Assembly: GCF_002298975.1 (NCBI RefSeq)
Contig: NZ_DBMV01000033.1
Location: 124,001 to 188,000 of the forward strand
DNA length: 64,000 bases
Origin: Ralstonia sp. UBA689
GTDB taxonomy: Bacteria > Pseudomonadota > Gammaproteobacteria > Burkholderiales > Burkholderiaceae
Direction: 5' to 3'
The translations under genes were made by a program, and so were the position numbers. Shown here one piece after another: positions 33,434 through 41,932 of this stretch; within the stretch, counting starts at the first letter, position 1, and every line of letters begins with the position of its first letter. The notes under the pieces are model-generated. The model saw only the letters and a program-made list of their open reading frames with translations. It was not told the origin of the DNA and made no database searches.

Positions 33434-34639
33434 ATGACAGACATCCAGGCGGCACCCGCAGATACCGCGGCCGTGGCCGATACGCCGCCTCCAGCGGCAC
33501 ACACCGGCAAGCCGGCCAACGCCATCGGCCTGGTCGTGCCCGAGCGCATGCATTTTGCCGAGCCGCTCGCGCTGCGCAACGGCTCGCAGATTGCCGGCTA
33601 CGACCTGATGGTCGAGACCTACGGCACGCTCAACGCCGAGCGCTCCAACGCCGTGCTGGTCTGCCACGCGCTCAACGCCTCGCACCACGTGGCAGGCGTG
33701 CATGCGGAAGGCGAAGTCGGCTGGTGGGACAACATGGTCGGCCCGGGCAAGCCGGTCGATACCAACCGCTTCTTCGTCATCGGGGTGAACAACCTCGGCT
33801 CGTGCTTTGGCTCGACCGGCCCGATGAGCCCCCACCCCGAGACCGGCCAGCCCTACGGCGCGCGCTTCCCCGTGGTGACGGTGGAAGACTGGGTGAATGC
33901 CCAGGCGCGCGTGGCCGATCGCTTCGGCATTCAGCAGTTCGCAGCGGTGATGGGCGGCAGCCTTGGCGGCATGCAGGCGCTAGCGTGGAGCCTGATGTAT
34001 CCGGAGCGCGTGCGGCACTGCGTGGTGGTGGCGTCCACGCCCAAGCTGTCGGCGCAGAATATCGCCTTCAACGAGGTGGCGCGCAGCGCGATCCTGTCTG
34101 ACCCCGACTTCCACGGCGGCGATTACTACGCGCACAACGTCAAGCCCAAGCGCGGCCTGCGCGTGGCACGCATGATCGGCCACATCACCTATCTGTCGGA
34201 CGAAGACATGGCCGAGAAATTCGGCCGCGAGCTCAAGGCCGACGACATCCGCTTCTCGTTCGACGTCGAGTTCCAGGTCGAGAGCTACCTGCGCTACCAG
34301 GGCGACAAGTTTGCCGAGTACTTCGACGCCAATACGTACCTGCTGATCACGCGCGCGCTCGACTACTTTGACCCCGCGCTGGCCTACGGCGGAAGCCTCA
34401 CGAAGGCGGTGGCGCACACGCAGGCGAGCTACCTCGTCATCAGCTTCACCACCGACTGGCGCTTCGCCCCCGCGCGCAGCCGCGAGCTGGTCAAGGCGCT
34501 GCTCGACAACAAGCGCCCCGTCACCTACGGCGAGATCGAGGCGCCGCACGGCCACGATGCCTTCCTGCTGGAAGACCCGCGCTACCACGCCCTCGTGCGC
34601 GCTTACTACGAACGCATCGCGCAGGAGATCGGCGCATGA
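33434..34639 (+). CDS. metX: Homoserine O-acyltransferase (MetX)
   Basis: 401 residues from ATG 33434. Alpha/beta hydrolase with LVCHALNASHHVAG, GSTGPMSPHPETGQPYG, nucleophile Ser in VMGGSLGGMQAL and the final His in EAPHGHDAFLLED. It activates homoserine (acetyl- or succinyl-CoA; the donor cannot be read with certainty) in methionine synthesis. A SAM-II-like leader precedes it and metW overlaps its end by four bases. Confidence 0.94.
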   Translation: MTDIQAAPADTAAVADTPPPAAHTGKPANAIGLVVPERMHFAEPLALRNGSQIAGYDLMVETYGTLNAERSNAVLVCHALNASHHVAGVHAEGEVGWWDNMVGPGKPVDTNRFFVIGVNNLGSCFGSTGPMSPHPETGQPYGARFPVVTVEDWVNAQARVADRFGIQQFAAVMGGSLGGMQALAWSLMYPERVRHCVVVASTPKLSAQNIAFNEVARSAILSDPDFHGGDYYAHNVKPKRGLRVARMIGHITYLSDEDMAEKFGRELKADDIRFSFDVEFQVESYLRYQGDKFAEYFDANTYLLITRALDYFDPALAYGGSLTKAVAHTQASYLVISFTTDWRFAPARSRELVKALLDNKRPVTYGEIEAPHGHDAFLLEDPRYHALVRAYYERIAQEIGA

Positions 34640-35274
34640 CCTCGCAAACGCTGAACGCCATCGCCGCACCTTCGGCGGTGCCCAACATCCTGGCCGACCG
34701 GGCGGACTTTCGCGCCATTGCGCGCTGGATCGAGCCGCGCTCGACGGTGCTCGACCTCGGCTGTGCCGACGGCAGCCTGCTGCGCGTATTGCAGGACGAG
34801 CTGGACGTGCTGGCCTATGGCATCGAGATCGACGACGCGGGCGTGCTGGCCTCTGCCCAGAAAGGCATTCACGTGATCCAGCAGAATCTGGAAGGTGGCC
34901 TGGCGCTGTTCGAAGACAAGAGTTTCGACACGGTCATCCTCTCGCAGACGCTGCAGACCATCCACAACACCGCGCAGGTGCTGCGCGAGACGCTGCGTGT
35001 GGGCCGCGAGTGCATCGTGTCGTTTCCGAACTTCGGTTACTGGCCGCACCGGCTGTCGATCTTCCGCGGGCGCATGCCGGTGTCGGAGTCGCTGCCGTAT
35101 GAGTGGTACGACACGCCCAACGTGCGCGTGCTGACCATCCGCGATTTCGAGGCGCTGGCGCCCAAGGTGGGGCTGGTGATTCTCGATCGGGTGGTGCTGC
35201 ACGAAGGCAGCATCGTGCGCTGGGGTGCCAACTGGCGCGGCAGCGTGGCGATTTATCGCGTACGCGCGGGCTAG
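34636..35274 (+). CDS. metW: MetW, methionine biosynthesis protein
   Basis: 212 residues; ATG overlaps the metX stop (ATGA). A methyltransferase-like fold with STVLDLGCADGSLLRVLQDE, AYGIEIDDAGVLA and the family-typical SQTLQTIHNTAQVLRE and FPNFGYWPHRLSIFRGRMPV. MetW is required with MetX for homoserine acylation in several proteobacteria. Confidence 0.94.
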   Translation: MTSQTLNAIAAPSAVPNILADRADFRAIARWIEPRSTVLDLGCADGSLLRVLQDELDVLAYGIEIDDAGVLASAQKGIHVIQQNLEGGLALFEDKSFDTVILSQTLQTIHNTAQVLRETLRVGRECIVSFPNFGYWPHRLSIFRGRMPVSESLPYEWYDTPNVRVLTIRDFEALAPKVGLVILDRVVLHEGSIVRWGANWRGSVAIYRVRAG

Positions 35275-35295
35275 CTGGCCGGCGGCGATTCAGGG

Positions 35296-35325
35296 AAGGG
35301 AGGCACGGGCTGCCTCCCTTTTTTA
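35296..35325 (+). terminator. Intrinsic terminator of metXW
   Basis: AAGGGAGGCA, loop CGGGC, TGCCTCCCTT, continuing as a run of six T in total. A textbook Rho-independent terminator 21 bases after metW. Confidence 0.93.
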
Positions 35326-35505
35326 TTCTCTGCGCGACAATTTCTGTGCGTCATATTCTGTCGCGCGCACGGGATCGTCTTGATGTTGCTTTTCTCGTTT
35401 CCAGGGCTTAGTGGGTTGGTTAATCCTGATCTGCAATTTATCAAATCAATGAAATAATCATCGGCTGTATTATGTTCGGCGCCTCTGACACAAAAGGAGT
35501 GATTT

Positions 35506-36030
35506 ATGTTGAAAACCGAGCACGTCACCGCCTCTCACAAGACTGGGCTGGAGACACTCGCCGAACTGACCAGCGCGGCGCTCGACAGCGTCGAGAAGCT
35601 CAGCGAGCTGCAGTTCCAGGTGGTGCGCGCCACGCTGGATGACGGTAGCGACCACGGCAAGCGGGTGCTGGGCGCGCAGAGCCTGCAAGCGCTGGCCGTC
35701 GCGCAGAGTGACGCAGCACGCCCGTCGGCCGAAAAGCTGCTGGCCTACAGCCGCCACCTGTACGAGATTGCCGCGGGTGCGCATATGGAATTCCGCAAGG
35801 TGGCCCAGGCGCGCGCCAACGAGCAATGCCGGATCGCGCTGGCGTGGCTGGACGATTATGCCAAGCACGCCATGCCGGGCTCGGAGGTAGCCATTACGCT
35901 GATGCGCTCGACGATTACCGCCACCCAGCACGCCTGCGATGCGTTGCAGGATGCGTCCACGCACGCGATCAGCCTGCTGGATAATGTCGTGCAGGCAAAT
36001 GGAAAAGCGCAGAAAAAGAGCGGCGCGTAG
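35506..36030 (+). CDS. Phasin family protein
   Basis: 174 residues, all-helical, Ala-rich, no signal. The segment TSAALDSVEKLSELQFQVVRA and later LYEIAAGAHMEFRKVAQARAN are typical of the phasin_2 family that coats polyhydroxyalkanoate granules. AAAGGAG lies seven bases before the ATG. The preceding ~170 bases are AT-rich, with a possible -10 TATTAT near 35467. Confidence 0.85.
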   Translation: MLKTEHVTASHKTGLETLAELTSAALDSVEKLSELQFQVVRATLDDGSDHGKRVLGAQSLQALAVAQSDAARPSAEKLLAYSRHLYEIAAGAHMEFRKVAQARANEQCRIALAWLDDYAKHAMPGSEVAITLMRSTITATQHACDALQDASTHAISLLDNVVQANGKAQKKSGA

Positions 36031-36056
36031 TCGCAAAATCAAACGGGTTTGAATGG

Positions 36057-36089
36057 CCGCGACGTAGCAATGCGTCGCGGTTTTCTTTT
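36057..36089 (+). terminator. Intrinsic terminator of the phasin gene
   Basis: CCGCGACG (36057-36064) with CGTCGCGG (36073-36080), loop TAGCAATG, then TTTTCTTTT. Confidence 0.9.
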
Positions 36090-36191
36090 GTCGGGGGTGC
36101 CAAATCGTTGCGTCGCATCGCGTGTCGCCGTGCGAACGCGAACGGACGTGGCGCGCTACACTGAATCCATCTTCGCGGTGAGGAGCGAGCG

Positions 36192-36941
36192 ATGGGTACA
36201 CAGCTCACACGATGCCGATTTCGGCACATTCTGCAGGCGGTCGCCGCTCTTGCGGCAGGCGTTACGATCTTTCCGGTGCTGGCCGCGCCCTCGCCGTCGG
36301 ACACCCGCAGCGATGCCGCCGCCCTCACCCAGATCGCGATCGCGCACTACGAGCACAACGACTTCGGCCACGCCTTCGACGAATTTGCCGAGGCCGCGCA
36401 GCGCGGCAACCGCCTCGCACAGTTCGACTACGCCATGATGCTGATGCGCGGCGAAGGCACCGTCGCGCGGCCGGAAGAAGCCGTCAAATGGCTGCGCCGC
36501 GCCGCCGACAACCAGATGACCCACGCGCAGTTTGCCTACGGCGAGCTATTCGAGCGCGGCGAACTGGTGCCGCGTTCCTTGGAAGAAGCTAACAAGTGGT
36601 ATGAGCGCGCCGCCAGCGGCGGGCATATCGAGGCACAGCGCGCGCTGGCAACCAACTATTTCACCGGGCGCGGAGTACCGCGCGACTACGGGCGCGCCTT
36701 CGCCTGGTACAAGAAGGCGGCCGAGGGCGGCGATGCGCCGTCACAGTACATCGTTGGCAGCTACTACGAGCGCGGCGAGCCGGGCGTGGTGCCGCAAGAT
36801 CTCGAACAGGCCAAGACGTGGTACGGCCGCGCTGCCGCGCAGGGCGACGTGGGCGCGTTGGCCAAGCTGCGCGAGTTGGTGGAGAAGACCTACCGTGCCA
36901 AGCATGGGGACCCGCCGGCTGCGGTGCGGCCATCCCTGTAG
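36192..36941 (+). CDS. Exported Sel1-repeat protein
   Basis: 249 residues. A hydrophobic N-terminal segment ending VLAAP suggests export. Five or so Sel1/TPR-like repeats follow, for example NRLAQFDYAMMLMRGEGTV, GGHIEAQRALATNYFTGRG and GDAPSQYIVGSYYERGEPG. Sel1 repeats mediate protein-protein contacts; the partner is unknown. Its short N-terminal arginine content (RCRFRH) fits a signal peptide n-region. Confidence 0.83.
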   Translation: MGTQLTRCRFRHILQAVAALAAGVTIFPVLAAPSPSDTRSDAAALTQIAIAHYEHNDFGHAFDEFAEAAQRGNRLAQFDYAMMLMRGEGTVARPEEAVKWLRRAADNQMTHAQFAYGELFERGELVPRSLEEANKWYERAASGGHIEAQRALATNYFTGRGVPRDYGRAFAWYKKAAEGGDAPSQYIVGSYYERGEPGVVPQDLEQAKTWYGRAAAQGDVGALAKLRELVEKTYRAKHGDPPAAVRPSL

Positions 36942-36957
36942 CGCGGGCACGAAGAAA

Positions 36958-36990
36958 AACCGCCGGGCATGGCTTCATGCACCGGCGGTT
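36958..36990. terminator. Bidirectional terminator, Sel1 gene and ybdD
   Basis: AACCGCCGG (36958-36966) pairs with CCGGCGGTT (36982-36990), with inner CATG/CATG. A-rich flank on the left and TGTGTTTT on the right suit both directions. Confidence 0.85.
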
Positions 36991-37018
36991 GTGTTTTGCA
37001 GTGTTCGACTTTTCGTCG

Positions 37019-37213
37019 TCAACAACAGCGGCCCACGCGGCCTTTGTAGCGTGCGTCTTGGCGTTCGCGAAAGAACTCTTCGTACGTCATGACCGCCTGG
37101 CCGGGGTGGGTTTCCTGCATGTGGCGCACGTAGGTGTCGTAGTCCGGCACACCGACCATCAGGCGCATCGCCTGGCCCAGGTAGCGGCCCAGCGTTTCGA
37201 TTTCTTCGCGCAT
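37019..37213 (-). CDS. YbdD/YjiX family small protein
   Basis: 64 residues from ATG 37213 (AAGGAG upstream). It has the family pattern LGRYLGQAMRLMVGVPDYDTY, HMQETHPGQAVMTYEEFFRE and a CC end. This protein is nearly always encoded next to CstA-type transporters and is needed for pyruvate uptake by CstA in E. coli. It follows cstA by 73 bases on the same strand. Confidence 0.93.
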   Translation of the reverse strand: MREEIETLGRYLGQAMRLMVGVPDYDTYVRHMQETHPGQAVMTYEEFFRERQDARYKGRVGRCC

Positions 37214-37286
37214 GCGGTTTCTCCTTGCTGGGTGGCTGCCATGGTGGCGGCATGCGTGTTGCATGCCGCCACGCCCTTGCCGTGCC

Positions 37287-39341
37287 TTACGCGCCCAGCG
37301 CTTCGTACGGCGTTTCGTTGACGGTCGGACGGCTGGCCTCGCGCGCCTTGAGCACGGTGCGCAGGCCGTACCAGGCGATGCTCACCACCACCAGCACGAA
37401 CAGGCCGCACAGGGCTGCATCGATGCGGTCGTTCAGCACGATCTGCTGCATTTGCGCGACCGATTTGGCCGGGGCCAGCAGCTTGCCGGAGGCGACGGCG
37501 TCAGCGTATTTGTTGGCGTGCGCCAGGAAGCCGATTTTCGGGTCCGGATCGAACAGCTTCTGCCAGCCGGCGGTGAGCGTGCAGATCAGCAGCCATGCGG
37601 TCGGCAGCAGCGTCACCCACACGTAGCGGTCACGCTTCATTTTGACCAGCACGCAGGTGCCGAGCGTCAACGCAATCGCGGCCAGCATCTGGTTGGAGAT
37701 GCCAAACAGCGGCCACAGCGTGTTGATGCCGCCCAGCGGATCGACCACGCCCTGGTAGAGGAAGTAGCCCCACAGCGCCACCGTTGCAGCCGTGGCGATC
37801 AGGTTGGCGACCAGCGAATCCGTGCGCTTGAGCGACGGCACGAAGGTGCCCAGCAGATCCTGCAACATGAAGCGGCCGGCGCGCGTGCCCGCATCGACGG
37901 CGGTGAGAATGAACAGAGCCTCGAACAGGATCGCGAAGTGGTACCAGAACGCCATCATGGCCTGGCCGCCCACCACCTGATGCAGGATGTGCGCCATGCC
38001 GACAGCCAGCGTCGGTGCGCCGCCCGCGCGGGCGAGGATGGTGTTCTCACCCACGTCCTTGGCGGTCTGGATCAGCACGTCAGGGGTGATGACGAAACCC
38101 CATGTGGACAGCGTGTGTGCCACCGCATCGGGCGTTGCGCCCACCAGCGCCGCCGGGCTGTTCATCGCGAAGTACACGCCCGGGTCGATGACCGAAGCGG
38201 CCACCAACGCCATGATGGCGACGAACGATTCCATCAGCATCGCGCCGTAACCGATGAAGCGCGCCTGGGTTTCGTTCTCCAGCAGCTTGGGCGTGGTGCC
38301 CGACGAGATGAGCGAGTGGAAGCCCGACACCGCGCCGCATGCAATCGTGATGAACAGGAACGGGAACAGGTTACCCGACCACACCGGGCCGCCACCCGCC
38401 GCAAACTGCGTGAGCGAGGGCATCTGCATGTTGGGCGCGACGATCAGGATGCCGATGGCCAGCGCCATGATCGTGCCGATCTTCAGGAAGGTCGACAGGT
38501 AATCGCGCGGGGCCAGCAGCAGCCACACGGGCAGCACCGAGGCGACAAAGCCGTAGCCGATCAGCATCCACGTCAGCGCCTTGCCGTCGAACGTGAACAG
38601 TGGCGCCAGTGCGGCGTTCTCGTGCACGGCCTGGCCGCCCACAATGGCGAGCATCAGCAGCACGAAGCCGATGATGGAGATTTCTCCAATGCGGCCCGGG
38701 CGGATGTAGCGCACATACACGCCCATGAACAGCGCGATGGGAATCGTCGCGGCCACCGTGAAGGTGCCCCACGGCGAGCCGACCAGCGCCTTCACCACGA
38801 TCAGCGCCAGCACGGCCAGGATGATGATCATGATGAGGAACGCGCCAAACAGCGCGATCACGCCGGGCACCGTGCCCATCTCGGACTTCACCAAGTCGCC
38901 CAGCGAGCGGCCGTCGCGGCGGCTGGAGATGAACAGCACGATGAAATCCTGCACCGCGCCGGCAAACACCACGCCGGCCAGGATCCACAGCATGCCCGGC
39001 AGGTAGCCCATCTGCGCGGCCAGCACGGGGCCGACCAGCGGGCCGGCGCCGGCAATGGCCGCAAAGTGGTGGCCGAACAGCACGTACTTGTTGGTGGGAA
39101 CGTAATCGAGCCCGTCGTTATGACGCCAGGCGGGCGTCTTGCGGGAGCCGTCCAGGCCGAGCACCTTGTCGGCGATGAAACGGCTGTAATAGCGATACGC
39201 GATCAGGTAGATACACACGGCGGCCACCACCACCCAGAGCGCGCTGACTGCCTCGCCGCGCGCGAGCGCAACGGTGGCAAAGGCAAACGCGCCAAGAATG
39301 GCGACGACCAGCCAGATCAGGTGTTGCCTGACGAAGCTCAT
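37287..39341 (-). CDS. cstA: CstA-family carbon starvation protein / pyruvate transporter
   Basis: 684 residues from ATG 39341 (GAGGAG seven bases upstream); the upstream extension of the frame is not protein-like. Sixteen or more membrane helices. The CstA signature KYVLFGHHFAAIAGAGPLVGP (broken here as FGHHFAAIAGAG) lies near residue 75, and SGFHSLISSGTTPK near 350. CstA and BtsT import pyruvate and possibly peptides. A Cache-domain two-component pair is divergent from it and probably controls it. Confidence 0.94.
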   Translation of the reverse strand: MSFVRQHLIWLVVAILGAFAFATVALARGEAVSALWVVVAAVCIYLIAYRYYSRFIADKVLGLDGSRKTPAWRHNDGLDYVPTNKYVLFGHHFAAIAGAGPLVGPVLAAQMGYLPGMLWILAGVVFAGAVQDFIVLFISSRRDGRSLGDLVKSEMGTVPGVIALFGAFLIMIIILAVLALIVVKALVGSPWGTFTVAATIPIALFMGVYVRYIRPGRIGEISIIGFVLLMLAIVGGQAVHENAALAPLFTFDGKALTWMLIGYGFVASVLPVWLLLAPRDYLSTFLKIGTIMALAIGILIVAPNMQMPSLTQFAAGGGPVWSGNLFPFLFITIACGAVSGFHSLISSGTTPKLLENETQARFIGYGAMLMESFVAIMALVAASVIDPGVYFAMNSPAALVGATPDAVAHTLSTWGFVITPDVLIQTAKDVGENTILARAGGAPTLAVGMAHILHQVVGGQAMMAFWYHFAILFEALFILTAVDAGTRAGRFMLQDLLGTFVPSLKRTDSLVANLIATAATVALWGYFLYQGVVDPLGGINTLWPLFGISNQMLAAIALTLGTCVLVKMKRDRYVWVTLLPTAWLLICTLTAGWQKLFDPDPKIGFLAHANKYADAVASGKLLAPAKSVAQMQQIVLNDRIDAALCGLFVLVVVSIAWYGLRTVLKAREASRPTVNETPYEALGA

Positions 39342-39501
39342 GTCGGTCTCCTCGAACCTTGGTCGAAGTTGCTGGTTGCGGGATGTGGGTTCATCCCTGC
39401 GGGTTGGGCCCGGCCGGGTGGCAGGGTTTGCGCGCCGCCCGTTGGCCGGACGGCAAGGCCGTGTAGTATTTGCCAGCCCTGCCCCACACCACAAGCGGAG
39501 G

Positions 39502-39533
39502 ACTACGCAGCACATGTCAGTAGTACTACGCAG
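39502..39533. promoter_or_regulatory. Direct repeat / dyad in the cstA-kinase gap
   Basis: ACTACGCAG occurs at 39502-39510 and 39525-39533 (23-base period), and the 10-bp palindrome GTAGTACTAC (39520-39529) overlaps the second copy. It may be the binding site of the adjacent NarL-type regulator. Confidence 0.4.
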
Positions 39534-39604
39534 GGCGGGTCATTTTCAATCGAGATTGCGCCGCAACCTTGCGATGTTGCAACGCAAGATGCGCGCGTCC
39601 TGTC

Positions 39605-41035
39605 ATGAAGCTACGCCAGAAGATCCTGCTGCTCGCCGTTGCGCCGCTGACCATCGCCATGCTGGCGATCATGCTGACCGTGCGGCACCAGTCGATCGCG
39701 CTGGCGCAGCACGAGCGGCAATTGGTGGAGTCGGCCTACCTGCAGGCCAAAGAGGCCGAGCTGCGCGCCCATGTGAAGCTCGCGCAGAGCGCCATCGCCC
39801 CGTTGCTCGCCTCTGGCCGCAATGATGACGCCACGCGCGACGAGGCCATGCGCACCCTCGCCCGCCTCGACTTCGGCACTGACGGCTACTTCTTCCTCTA
39901 CGACTTGCATGGCCGCAACCTGATGCACCCGCGCCAGCCCGAACTCGTCGGCCGCGATCTGTGGGAGCTGACCGACGCCGGCGGCCAGCCCACCATCCAG
40001 AAGCTGGTGGCCGCTGCGCAGGCTGGCGGCGGTTTCGTGCGCTACATGTGGGACAAACCCTCCACGCATCAGAGCGTGCCCAAGCTCGGTTACGTCGAGC
40101 CGATTCCGCAGTGGGGCTGGATGGTCGGCACCGGCCTGTATCTGGATGACATCGAGCAGACCCTGCACCAGATTGACCAGCGAGCGCAGGCCAACATCGA
40201 CCAGACGCTGGCCTGGGTGGTCGGCATTGCCGCGATCAGCATCCTGCTGGTGGCAGGCAGCGGTCTGGCACTCAACGTGAGCGACCATCGCGAGGCCGAC
40301 GCCAAGCTGCGGCAGCTTGCGCAGCAGGTGGTGCGTTCCCAGGAAGATGAGCGCGCGCGTGTTTCGCGTGAACTGCACGACGGGATCAGCCAGGTGCTGG
40401 TGTCGACCAAGCTGCTGCTGGAAACGGCGCACAGTCATTTGGAGGCGCCGCTTGGGCGGGACATCGCGCCCAGCCCGGACAAAGCCGCGGGCATGCTGCG
40501 CCGCGCGCTCGATCGGCTGAACGGTGCATTGGGTGAGGTGCGGCGCGTCTCGCACAACCTGCGCCCCGCTCTGCTCGACGACCTGGGCCTGGCCGCCGCG
40601 CTGGAGTTGCTGGTGCGCGAAACGCGCGAGGCGCACGAGGGTCGACAGCCTGGCCTCGCCATCGCGCTGGAACTTGTCGGCCCGCCTGTGCAGTTGCCGG
40701 ACGCGTGCAATACCGCCCTGTTCCGCATCGCGCAGGAAGCCCTCTCCAACGTTGAGCGTCACGCCACGCGCGCCACGCGTATCGGCGTGCTGCTCGAGAA
40801 CGACCTCGATGCGGTGCGCCTGTCTATCCGCGACAACGGCCCGGGCTTCGATGTGGAATCCGTGCAGGTGGACCCCGAACACGGCATTGGCCTGCGCAAC
40901 ATGCGCGAACGCATGGCCGCGCTGGGCGGCACCTGTACCATCGCCTCCGACGCGCACGGCACCGAGGTCTGCGCCGTGCTGCCCCATGTCGTCATCGCTC
41001 AACTGGCCTCCGACTCTGCTTCCGCCTCCGTATGA
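39605..41035 (+). CDS. Cache-domain sensor histidine kinase (HisKA_3)
   Basis: 476 residues from ATG 39605. TM1 at about 8-26, a periplasmic single-Cache domain (about 30-190) with GYFFLYDLHGRNLMHP and EPIPQWGWMVGTGLYLDD, TM2 at about 205-225, then HisKA_3 with the phospho-His in SRELHDGISQVLVSTKLLLE and an HATPase with NVERHATRA, DNGPGFD and GIGLRNMRER. Cache domains bind small carboxylates. Being divergent from cstA suggests it senses pyruvate or a related acid. The regulator gene overlaps by four bases. Confidence 0.92.
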   Translation: MKLRQKILLLAVAPLTIAMLAIMLTVRHQSIALAQHERQLVESAYLQAKEAELRAHVKLAQSAIAPLLASGRNDDATRDEAMRTLARLDFGTDGYFFLYDLHGRNLMHPRQPELVGRDLWELTDAGGQPTIQKLVAAAQAGGGFVRYMWDKPSTHQSVPKLGYVEPIPQWGWMVGTGLYLDDIEQTLHQIDQRAQANIDQTLAWVVGIAAISILLVAGSGLALNVSDHREADAKLRQLAQQVVRSQEDERARVSRELHDGISQVLVSTKLLLETAHSHLEAPLGRDIAPSPDKAAGMLRRALDRLNGALGEVRRVSHNLRPALLDDLGLAAALELLVRETREAHEGRQPGLAIALELVGPPVQLPDACNTALFRIAQEALSNVERHATRATRIGVLLENDLDAVRLSIRDNGPGFDVESVQVDPEHGIGLRNMRERMAALGGTCTIASDAHGTEVCAVLPHVVIAQLASDSASASV

Positions 41036-41664
41036 AAACGCCCGTCAAGCTGCTCCTCGTCGACGATCACCCACTGGTGCGCGATGGCGTGCGCGTCAGG
41101 CTGGAGGCCGTGCCGCACTTTGAAGTGGTGGGCGAAGCGGGGGATGCCGAAGGCGCGCTTGAAGCCGCGCGCACGCTGTCGCCCGACCTTGCACTGATGG
41201 ACATCGGCATGCGCGGCATGAACGGCATTGCGCTCACCGAGAAGTTTGCCGAACAGTTTCCGGAGATCGCCGTGCTGGTGCTGTCGATGCACGACAACCT
41301 GGAGTACGTGCGCCAGGTCATGCGCGCCGGCGCACGCGGCTACGTGCTCAAGGACGCGCCCGCCAGCGAGCTGGTCGAGGCCATCGACGCGGTGCTGGCG
41401 GGGCGGCCGTTCTACAGCGCGCAACTGGCGATGCGCATGGCCGAGCAGGCCATTGCATCCACGCCTGTGGAGGTGCTCACGCCGCGCGAGCGCGACATTC
41501 TCGACGGCATTGCCAAGGGCTACGCCAACAAGCGTATCGCCGATGAGCTCGGGCTTTCGGTGCGCACGGTGGAGTCGCACCGCCTGAACCTCAAGCGCAA
41601 GCTCGGCATCGAGGGACAGGCGGAACTGGTGAAGTTTGCGGTGGAGTTGGGCAAGGGGCGCTGA
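41032..41664 (+). CDS. NarL/LuxR-family response regulator
   Basis: 210 residues. Receiver with LLLVDDHPLVRDGVR, phospho-Asp in LALMDIGMRGMNG, and Lys in YVLKDAPASELVEA. The LuxR-type helix-turn-helix is LTPRERDILDGIAKGYANKR and TVESHRLNLKRKLG. ATG overlaps the kinase stop (ATGA). Probable target: divergent cstA-ybdD. Confidence 0.94.
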   Translation: MKTPVKLLLVDDHPLVRDGVRVRLEAVPHFEVVGEAGDAEGALEAARTLSPDLALMDIGMRGMNGIALTEKFAEQFPEIAVLVLSMHDNLEYVRQVMRAGARGYVLKDAPASELVEAIDAVLAGRPFYSAQLAMRMAEQAIASTPVEVLTPRERDILDGIAKGYANKRIADELGLSVRTVESHRLNLKRKLGIEGQAELVKFAVELGKGR

Positions 41665-41671
41665 CGGAGCG

Positions 41672-41930
41672 TCAGTTCGCCTTCATGCCGTCGACGTAGT
41701 CGCGCACCATCGTCTCGAACGAGGTGTCGCGGCCAAAGCCCATCGCATCGGCGCGGGCGGTATCGAAGCGCGCCGGCCAGCCCTGCACGATGGCCTTGAT
41801 GCGCGCGTCTGGCTCCCAGCGGATGCGCGCGGCTGGCGCATCGCCGGCCACCTTGCGCATCGCCTCGATCATCTCGCCCACGCGCACGGTAATGCCCGGC
41901 AGGTTCAACGAGCGGCGGTTGCCCCACGCT
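41672..41930 (-). pseudogene. 3' remnant of denD-like (erythronate dehydrogenase) gene
   Basis: About 85 residues of the C-terminus remain: AWGNRRSLNLPGITVRVGEM, then RIRWEPDARIKAIVQGWPA and DAMGFGRDTSFETMVRDYVDG to the stop at 41672. This matches the C-terminal part of NAD-dependent epimerase-type D-erythronate dehydrogenases. The homology ends abruptly near 41930 and the frame beyond is non-homologous (it overlaps the opposite-strand otnK remnant). The NAD-binding half and start are missing, so it cannot be functional. Confidence 0.8.
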
Positions 41931-41932
41931 TG

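Noticed and set aside
37212..39608. 798-residue open frame opposite cstA
   Set aside because: It is antisense to a clear CstA, His/Gln/Arg-rich and without any domain; it reflects high-GC codon bias.
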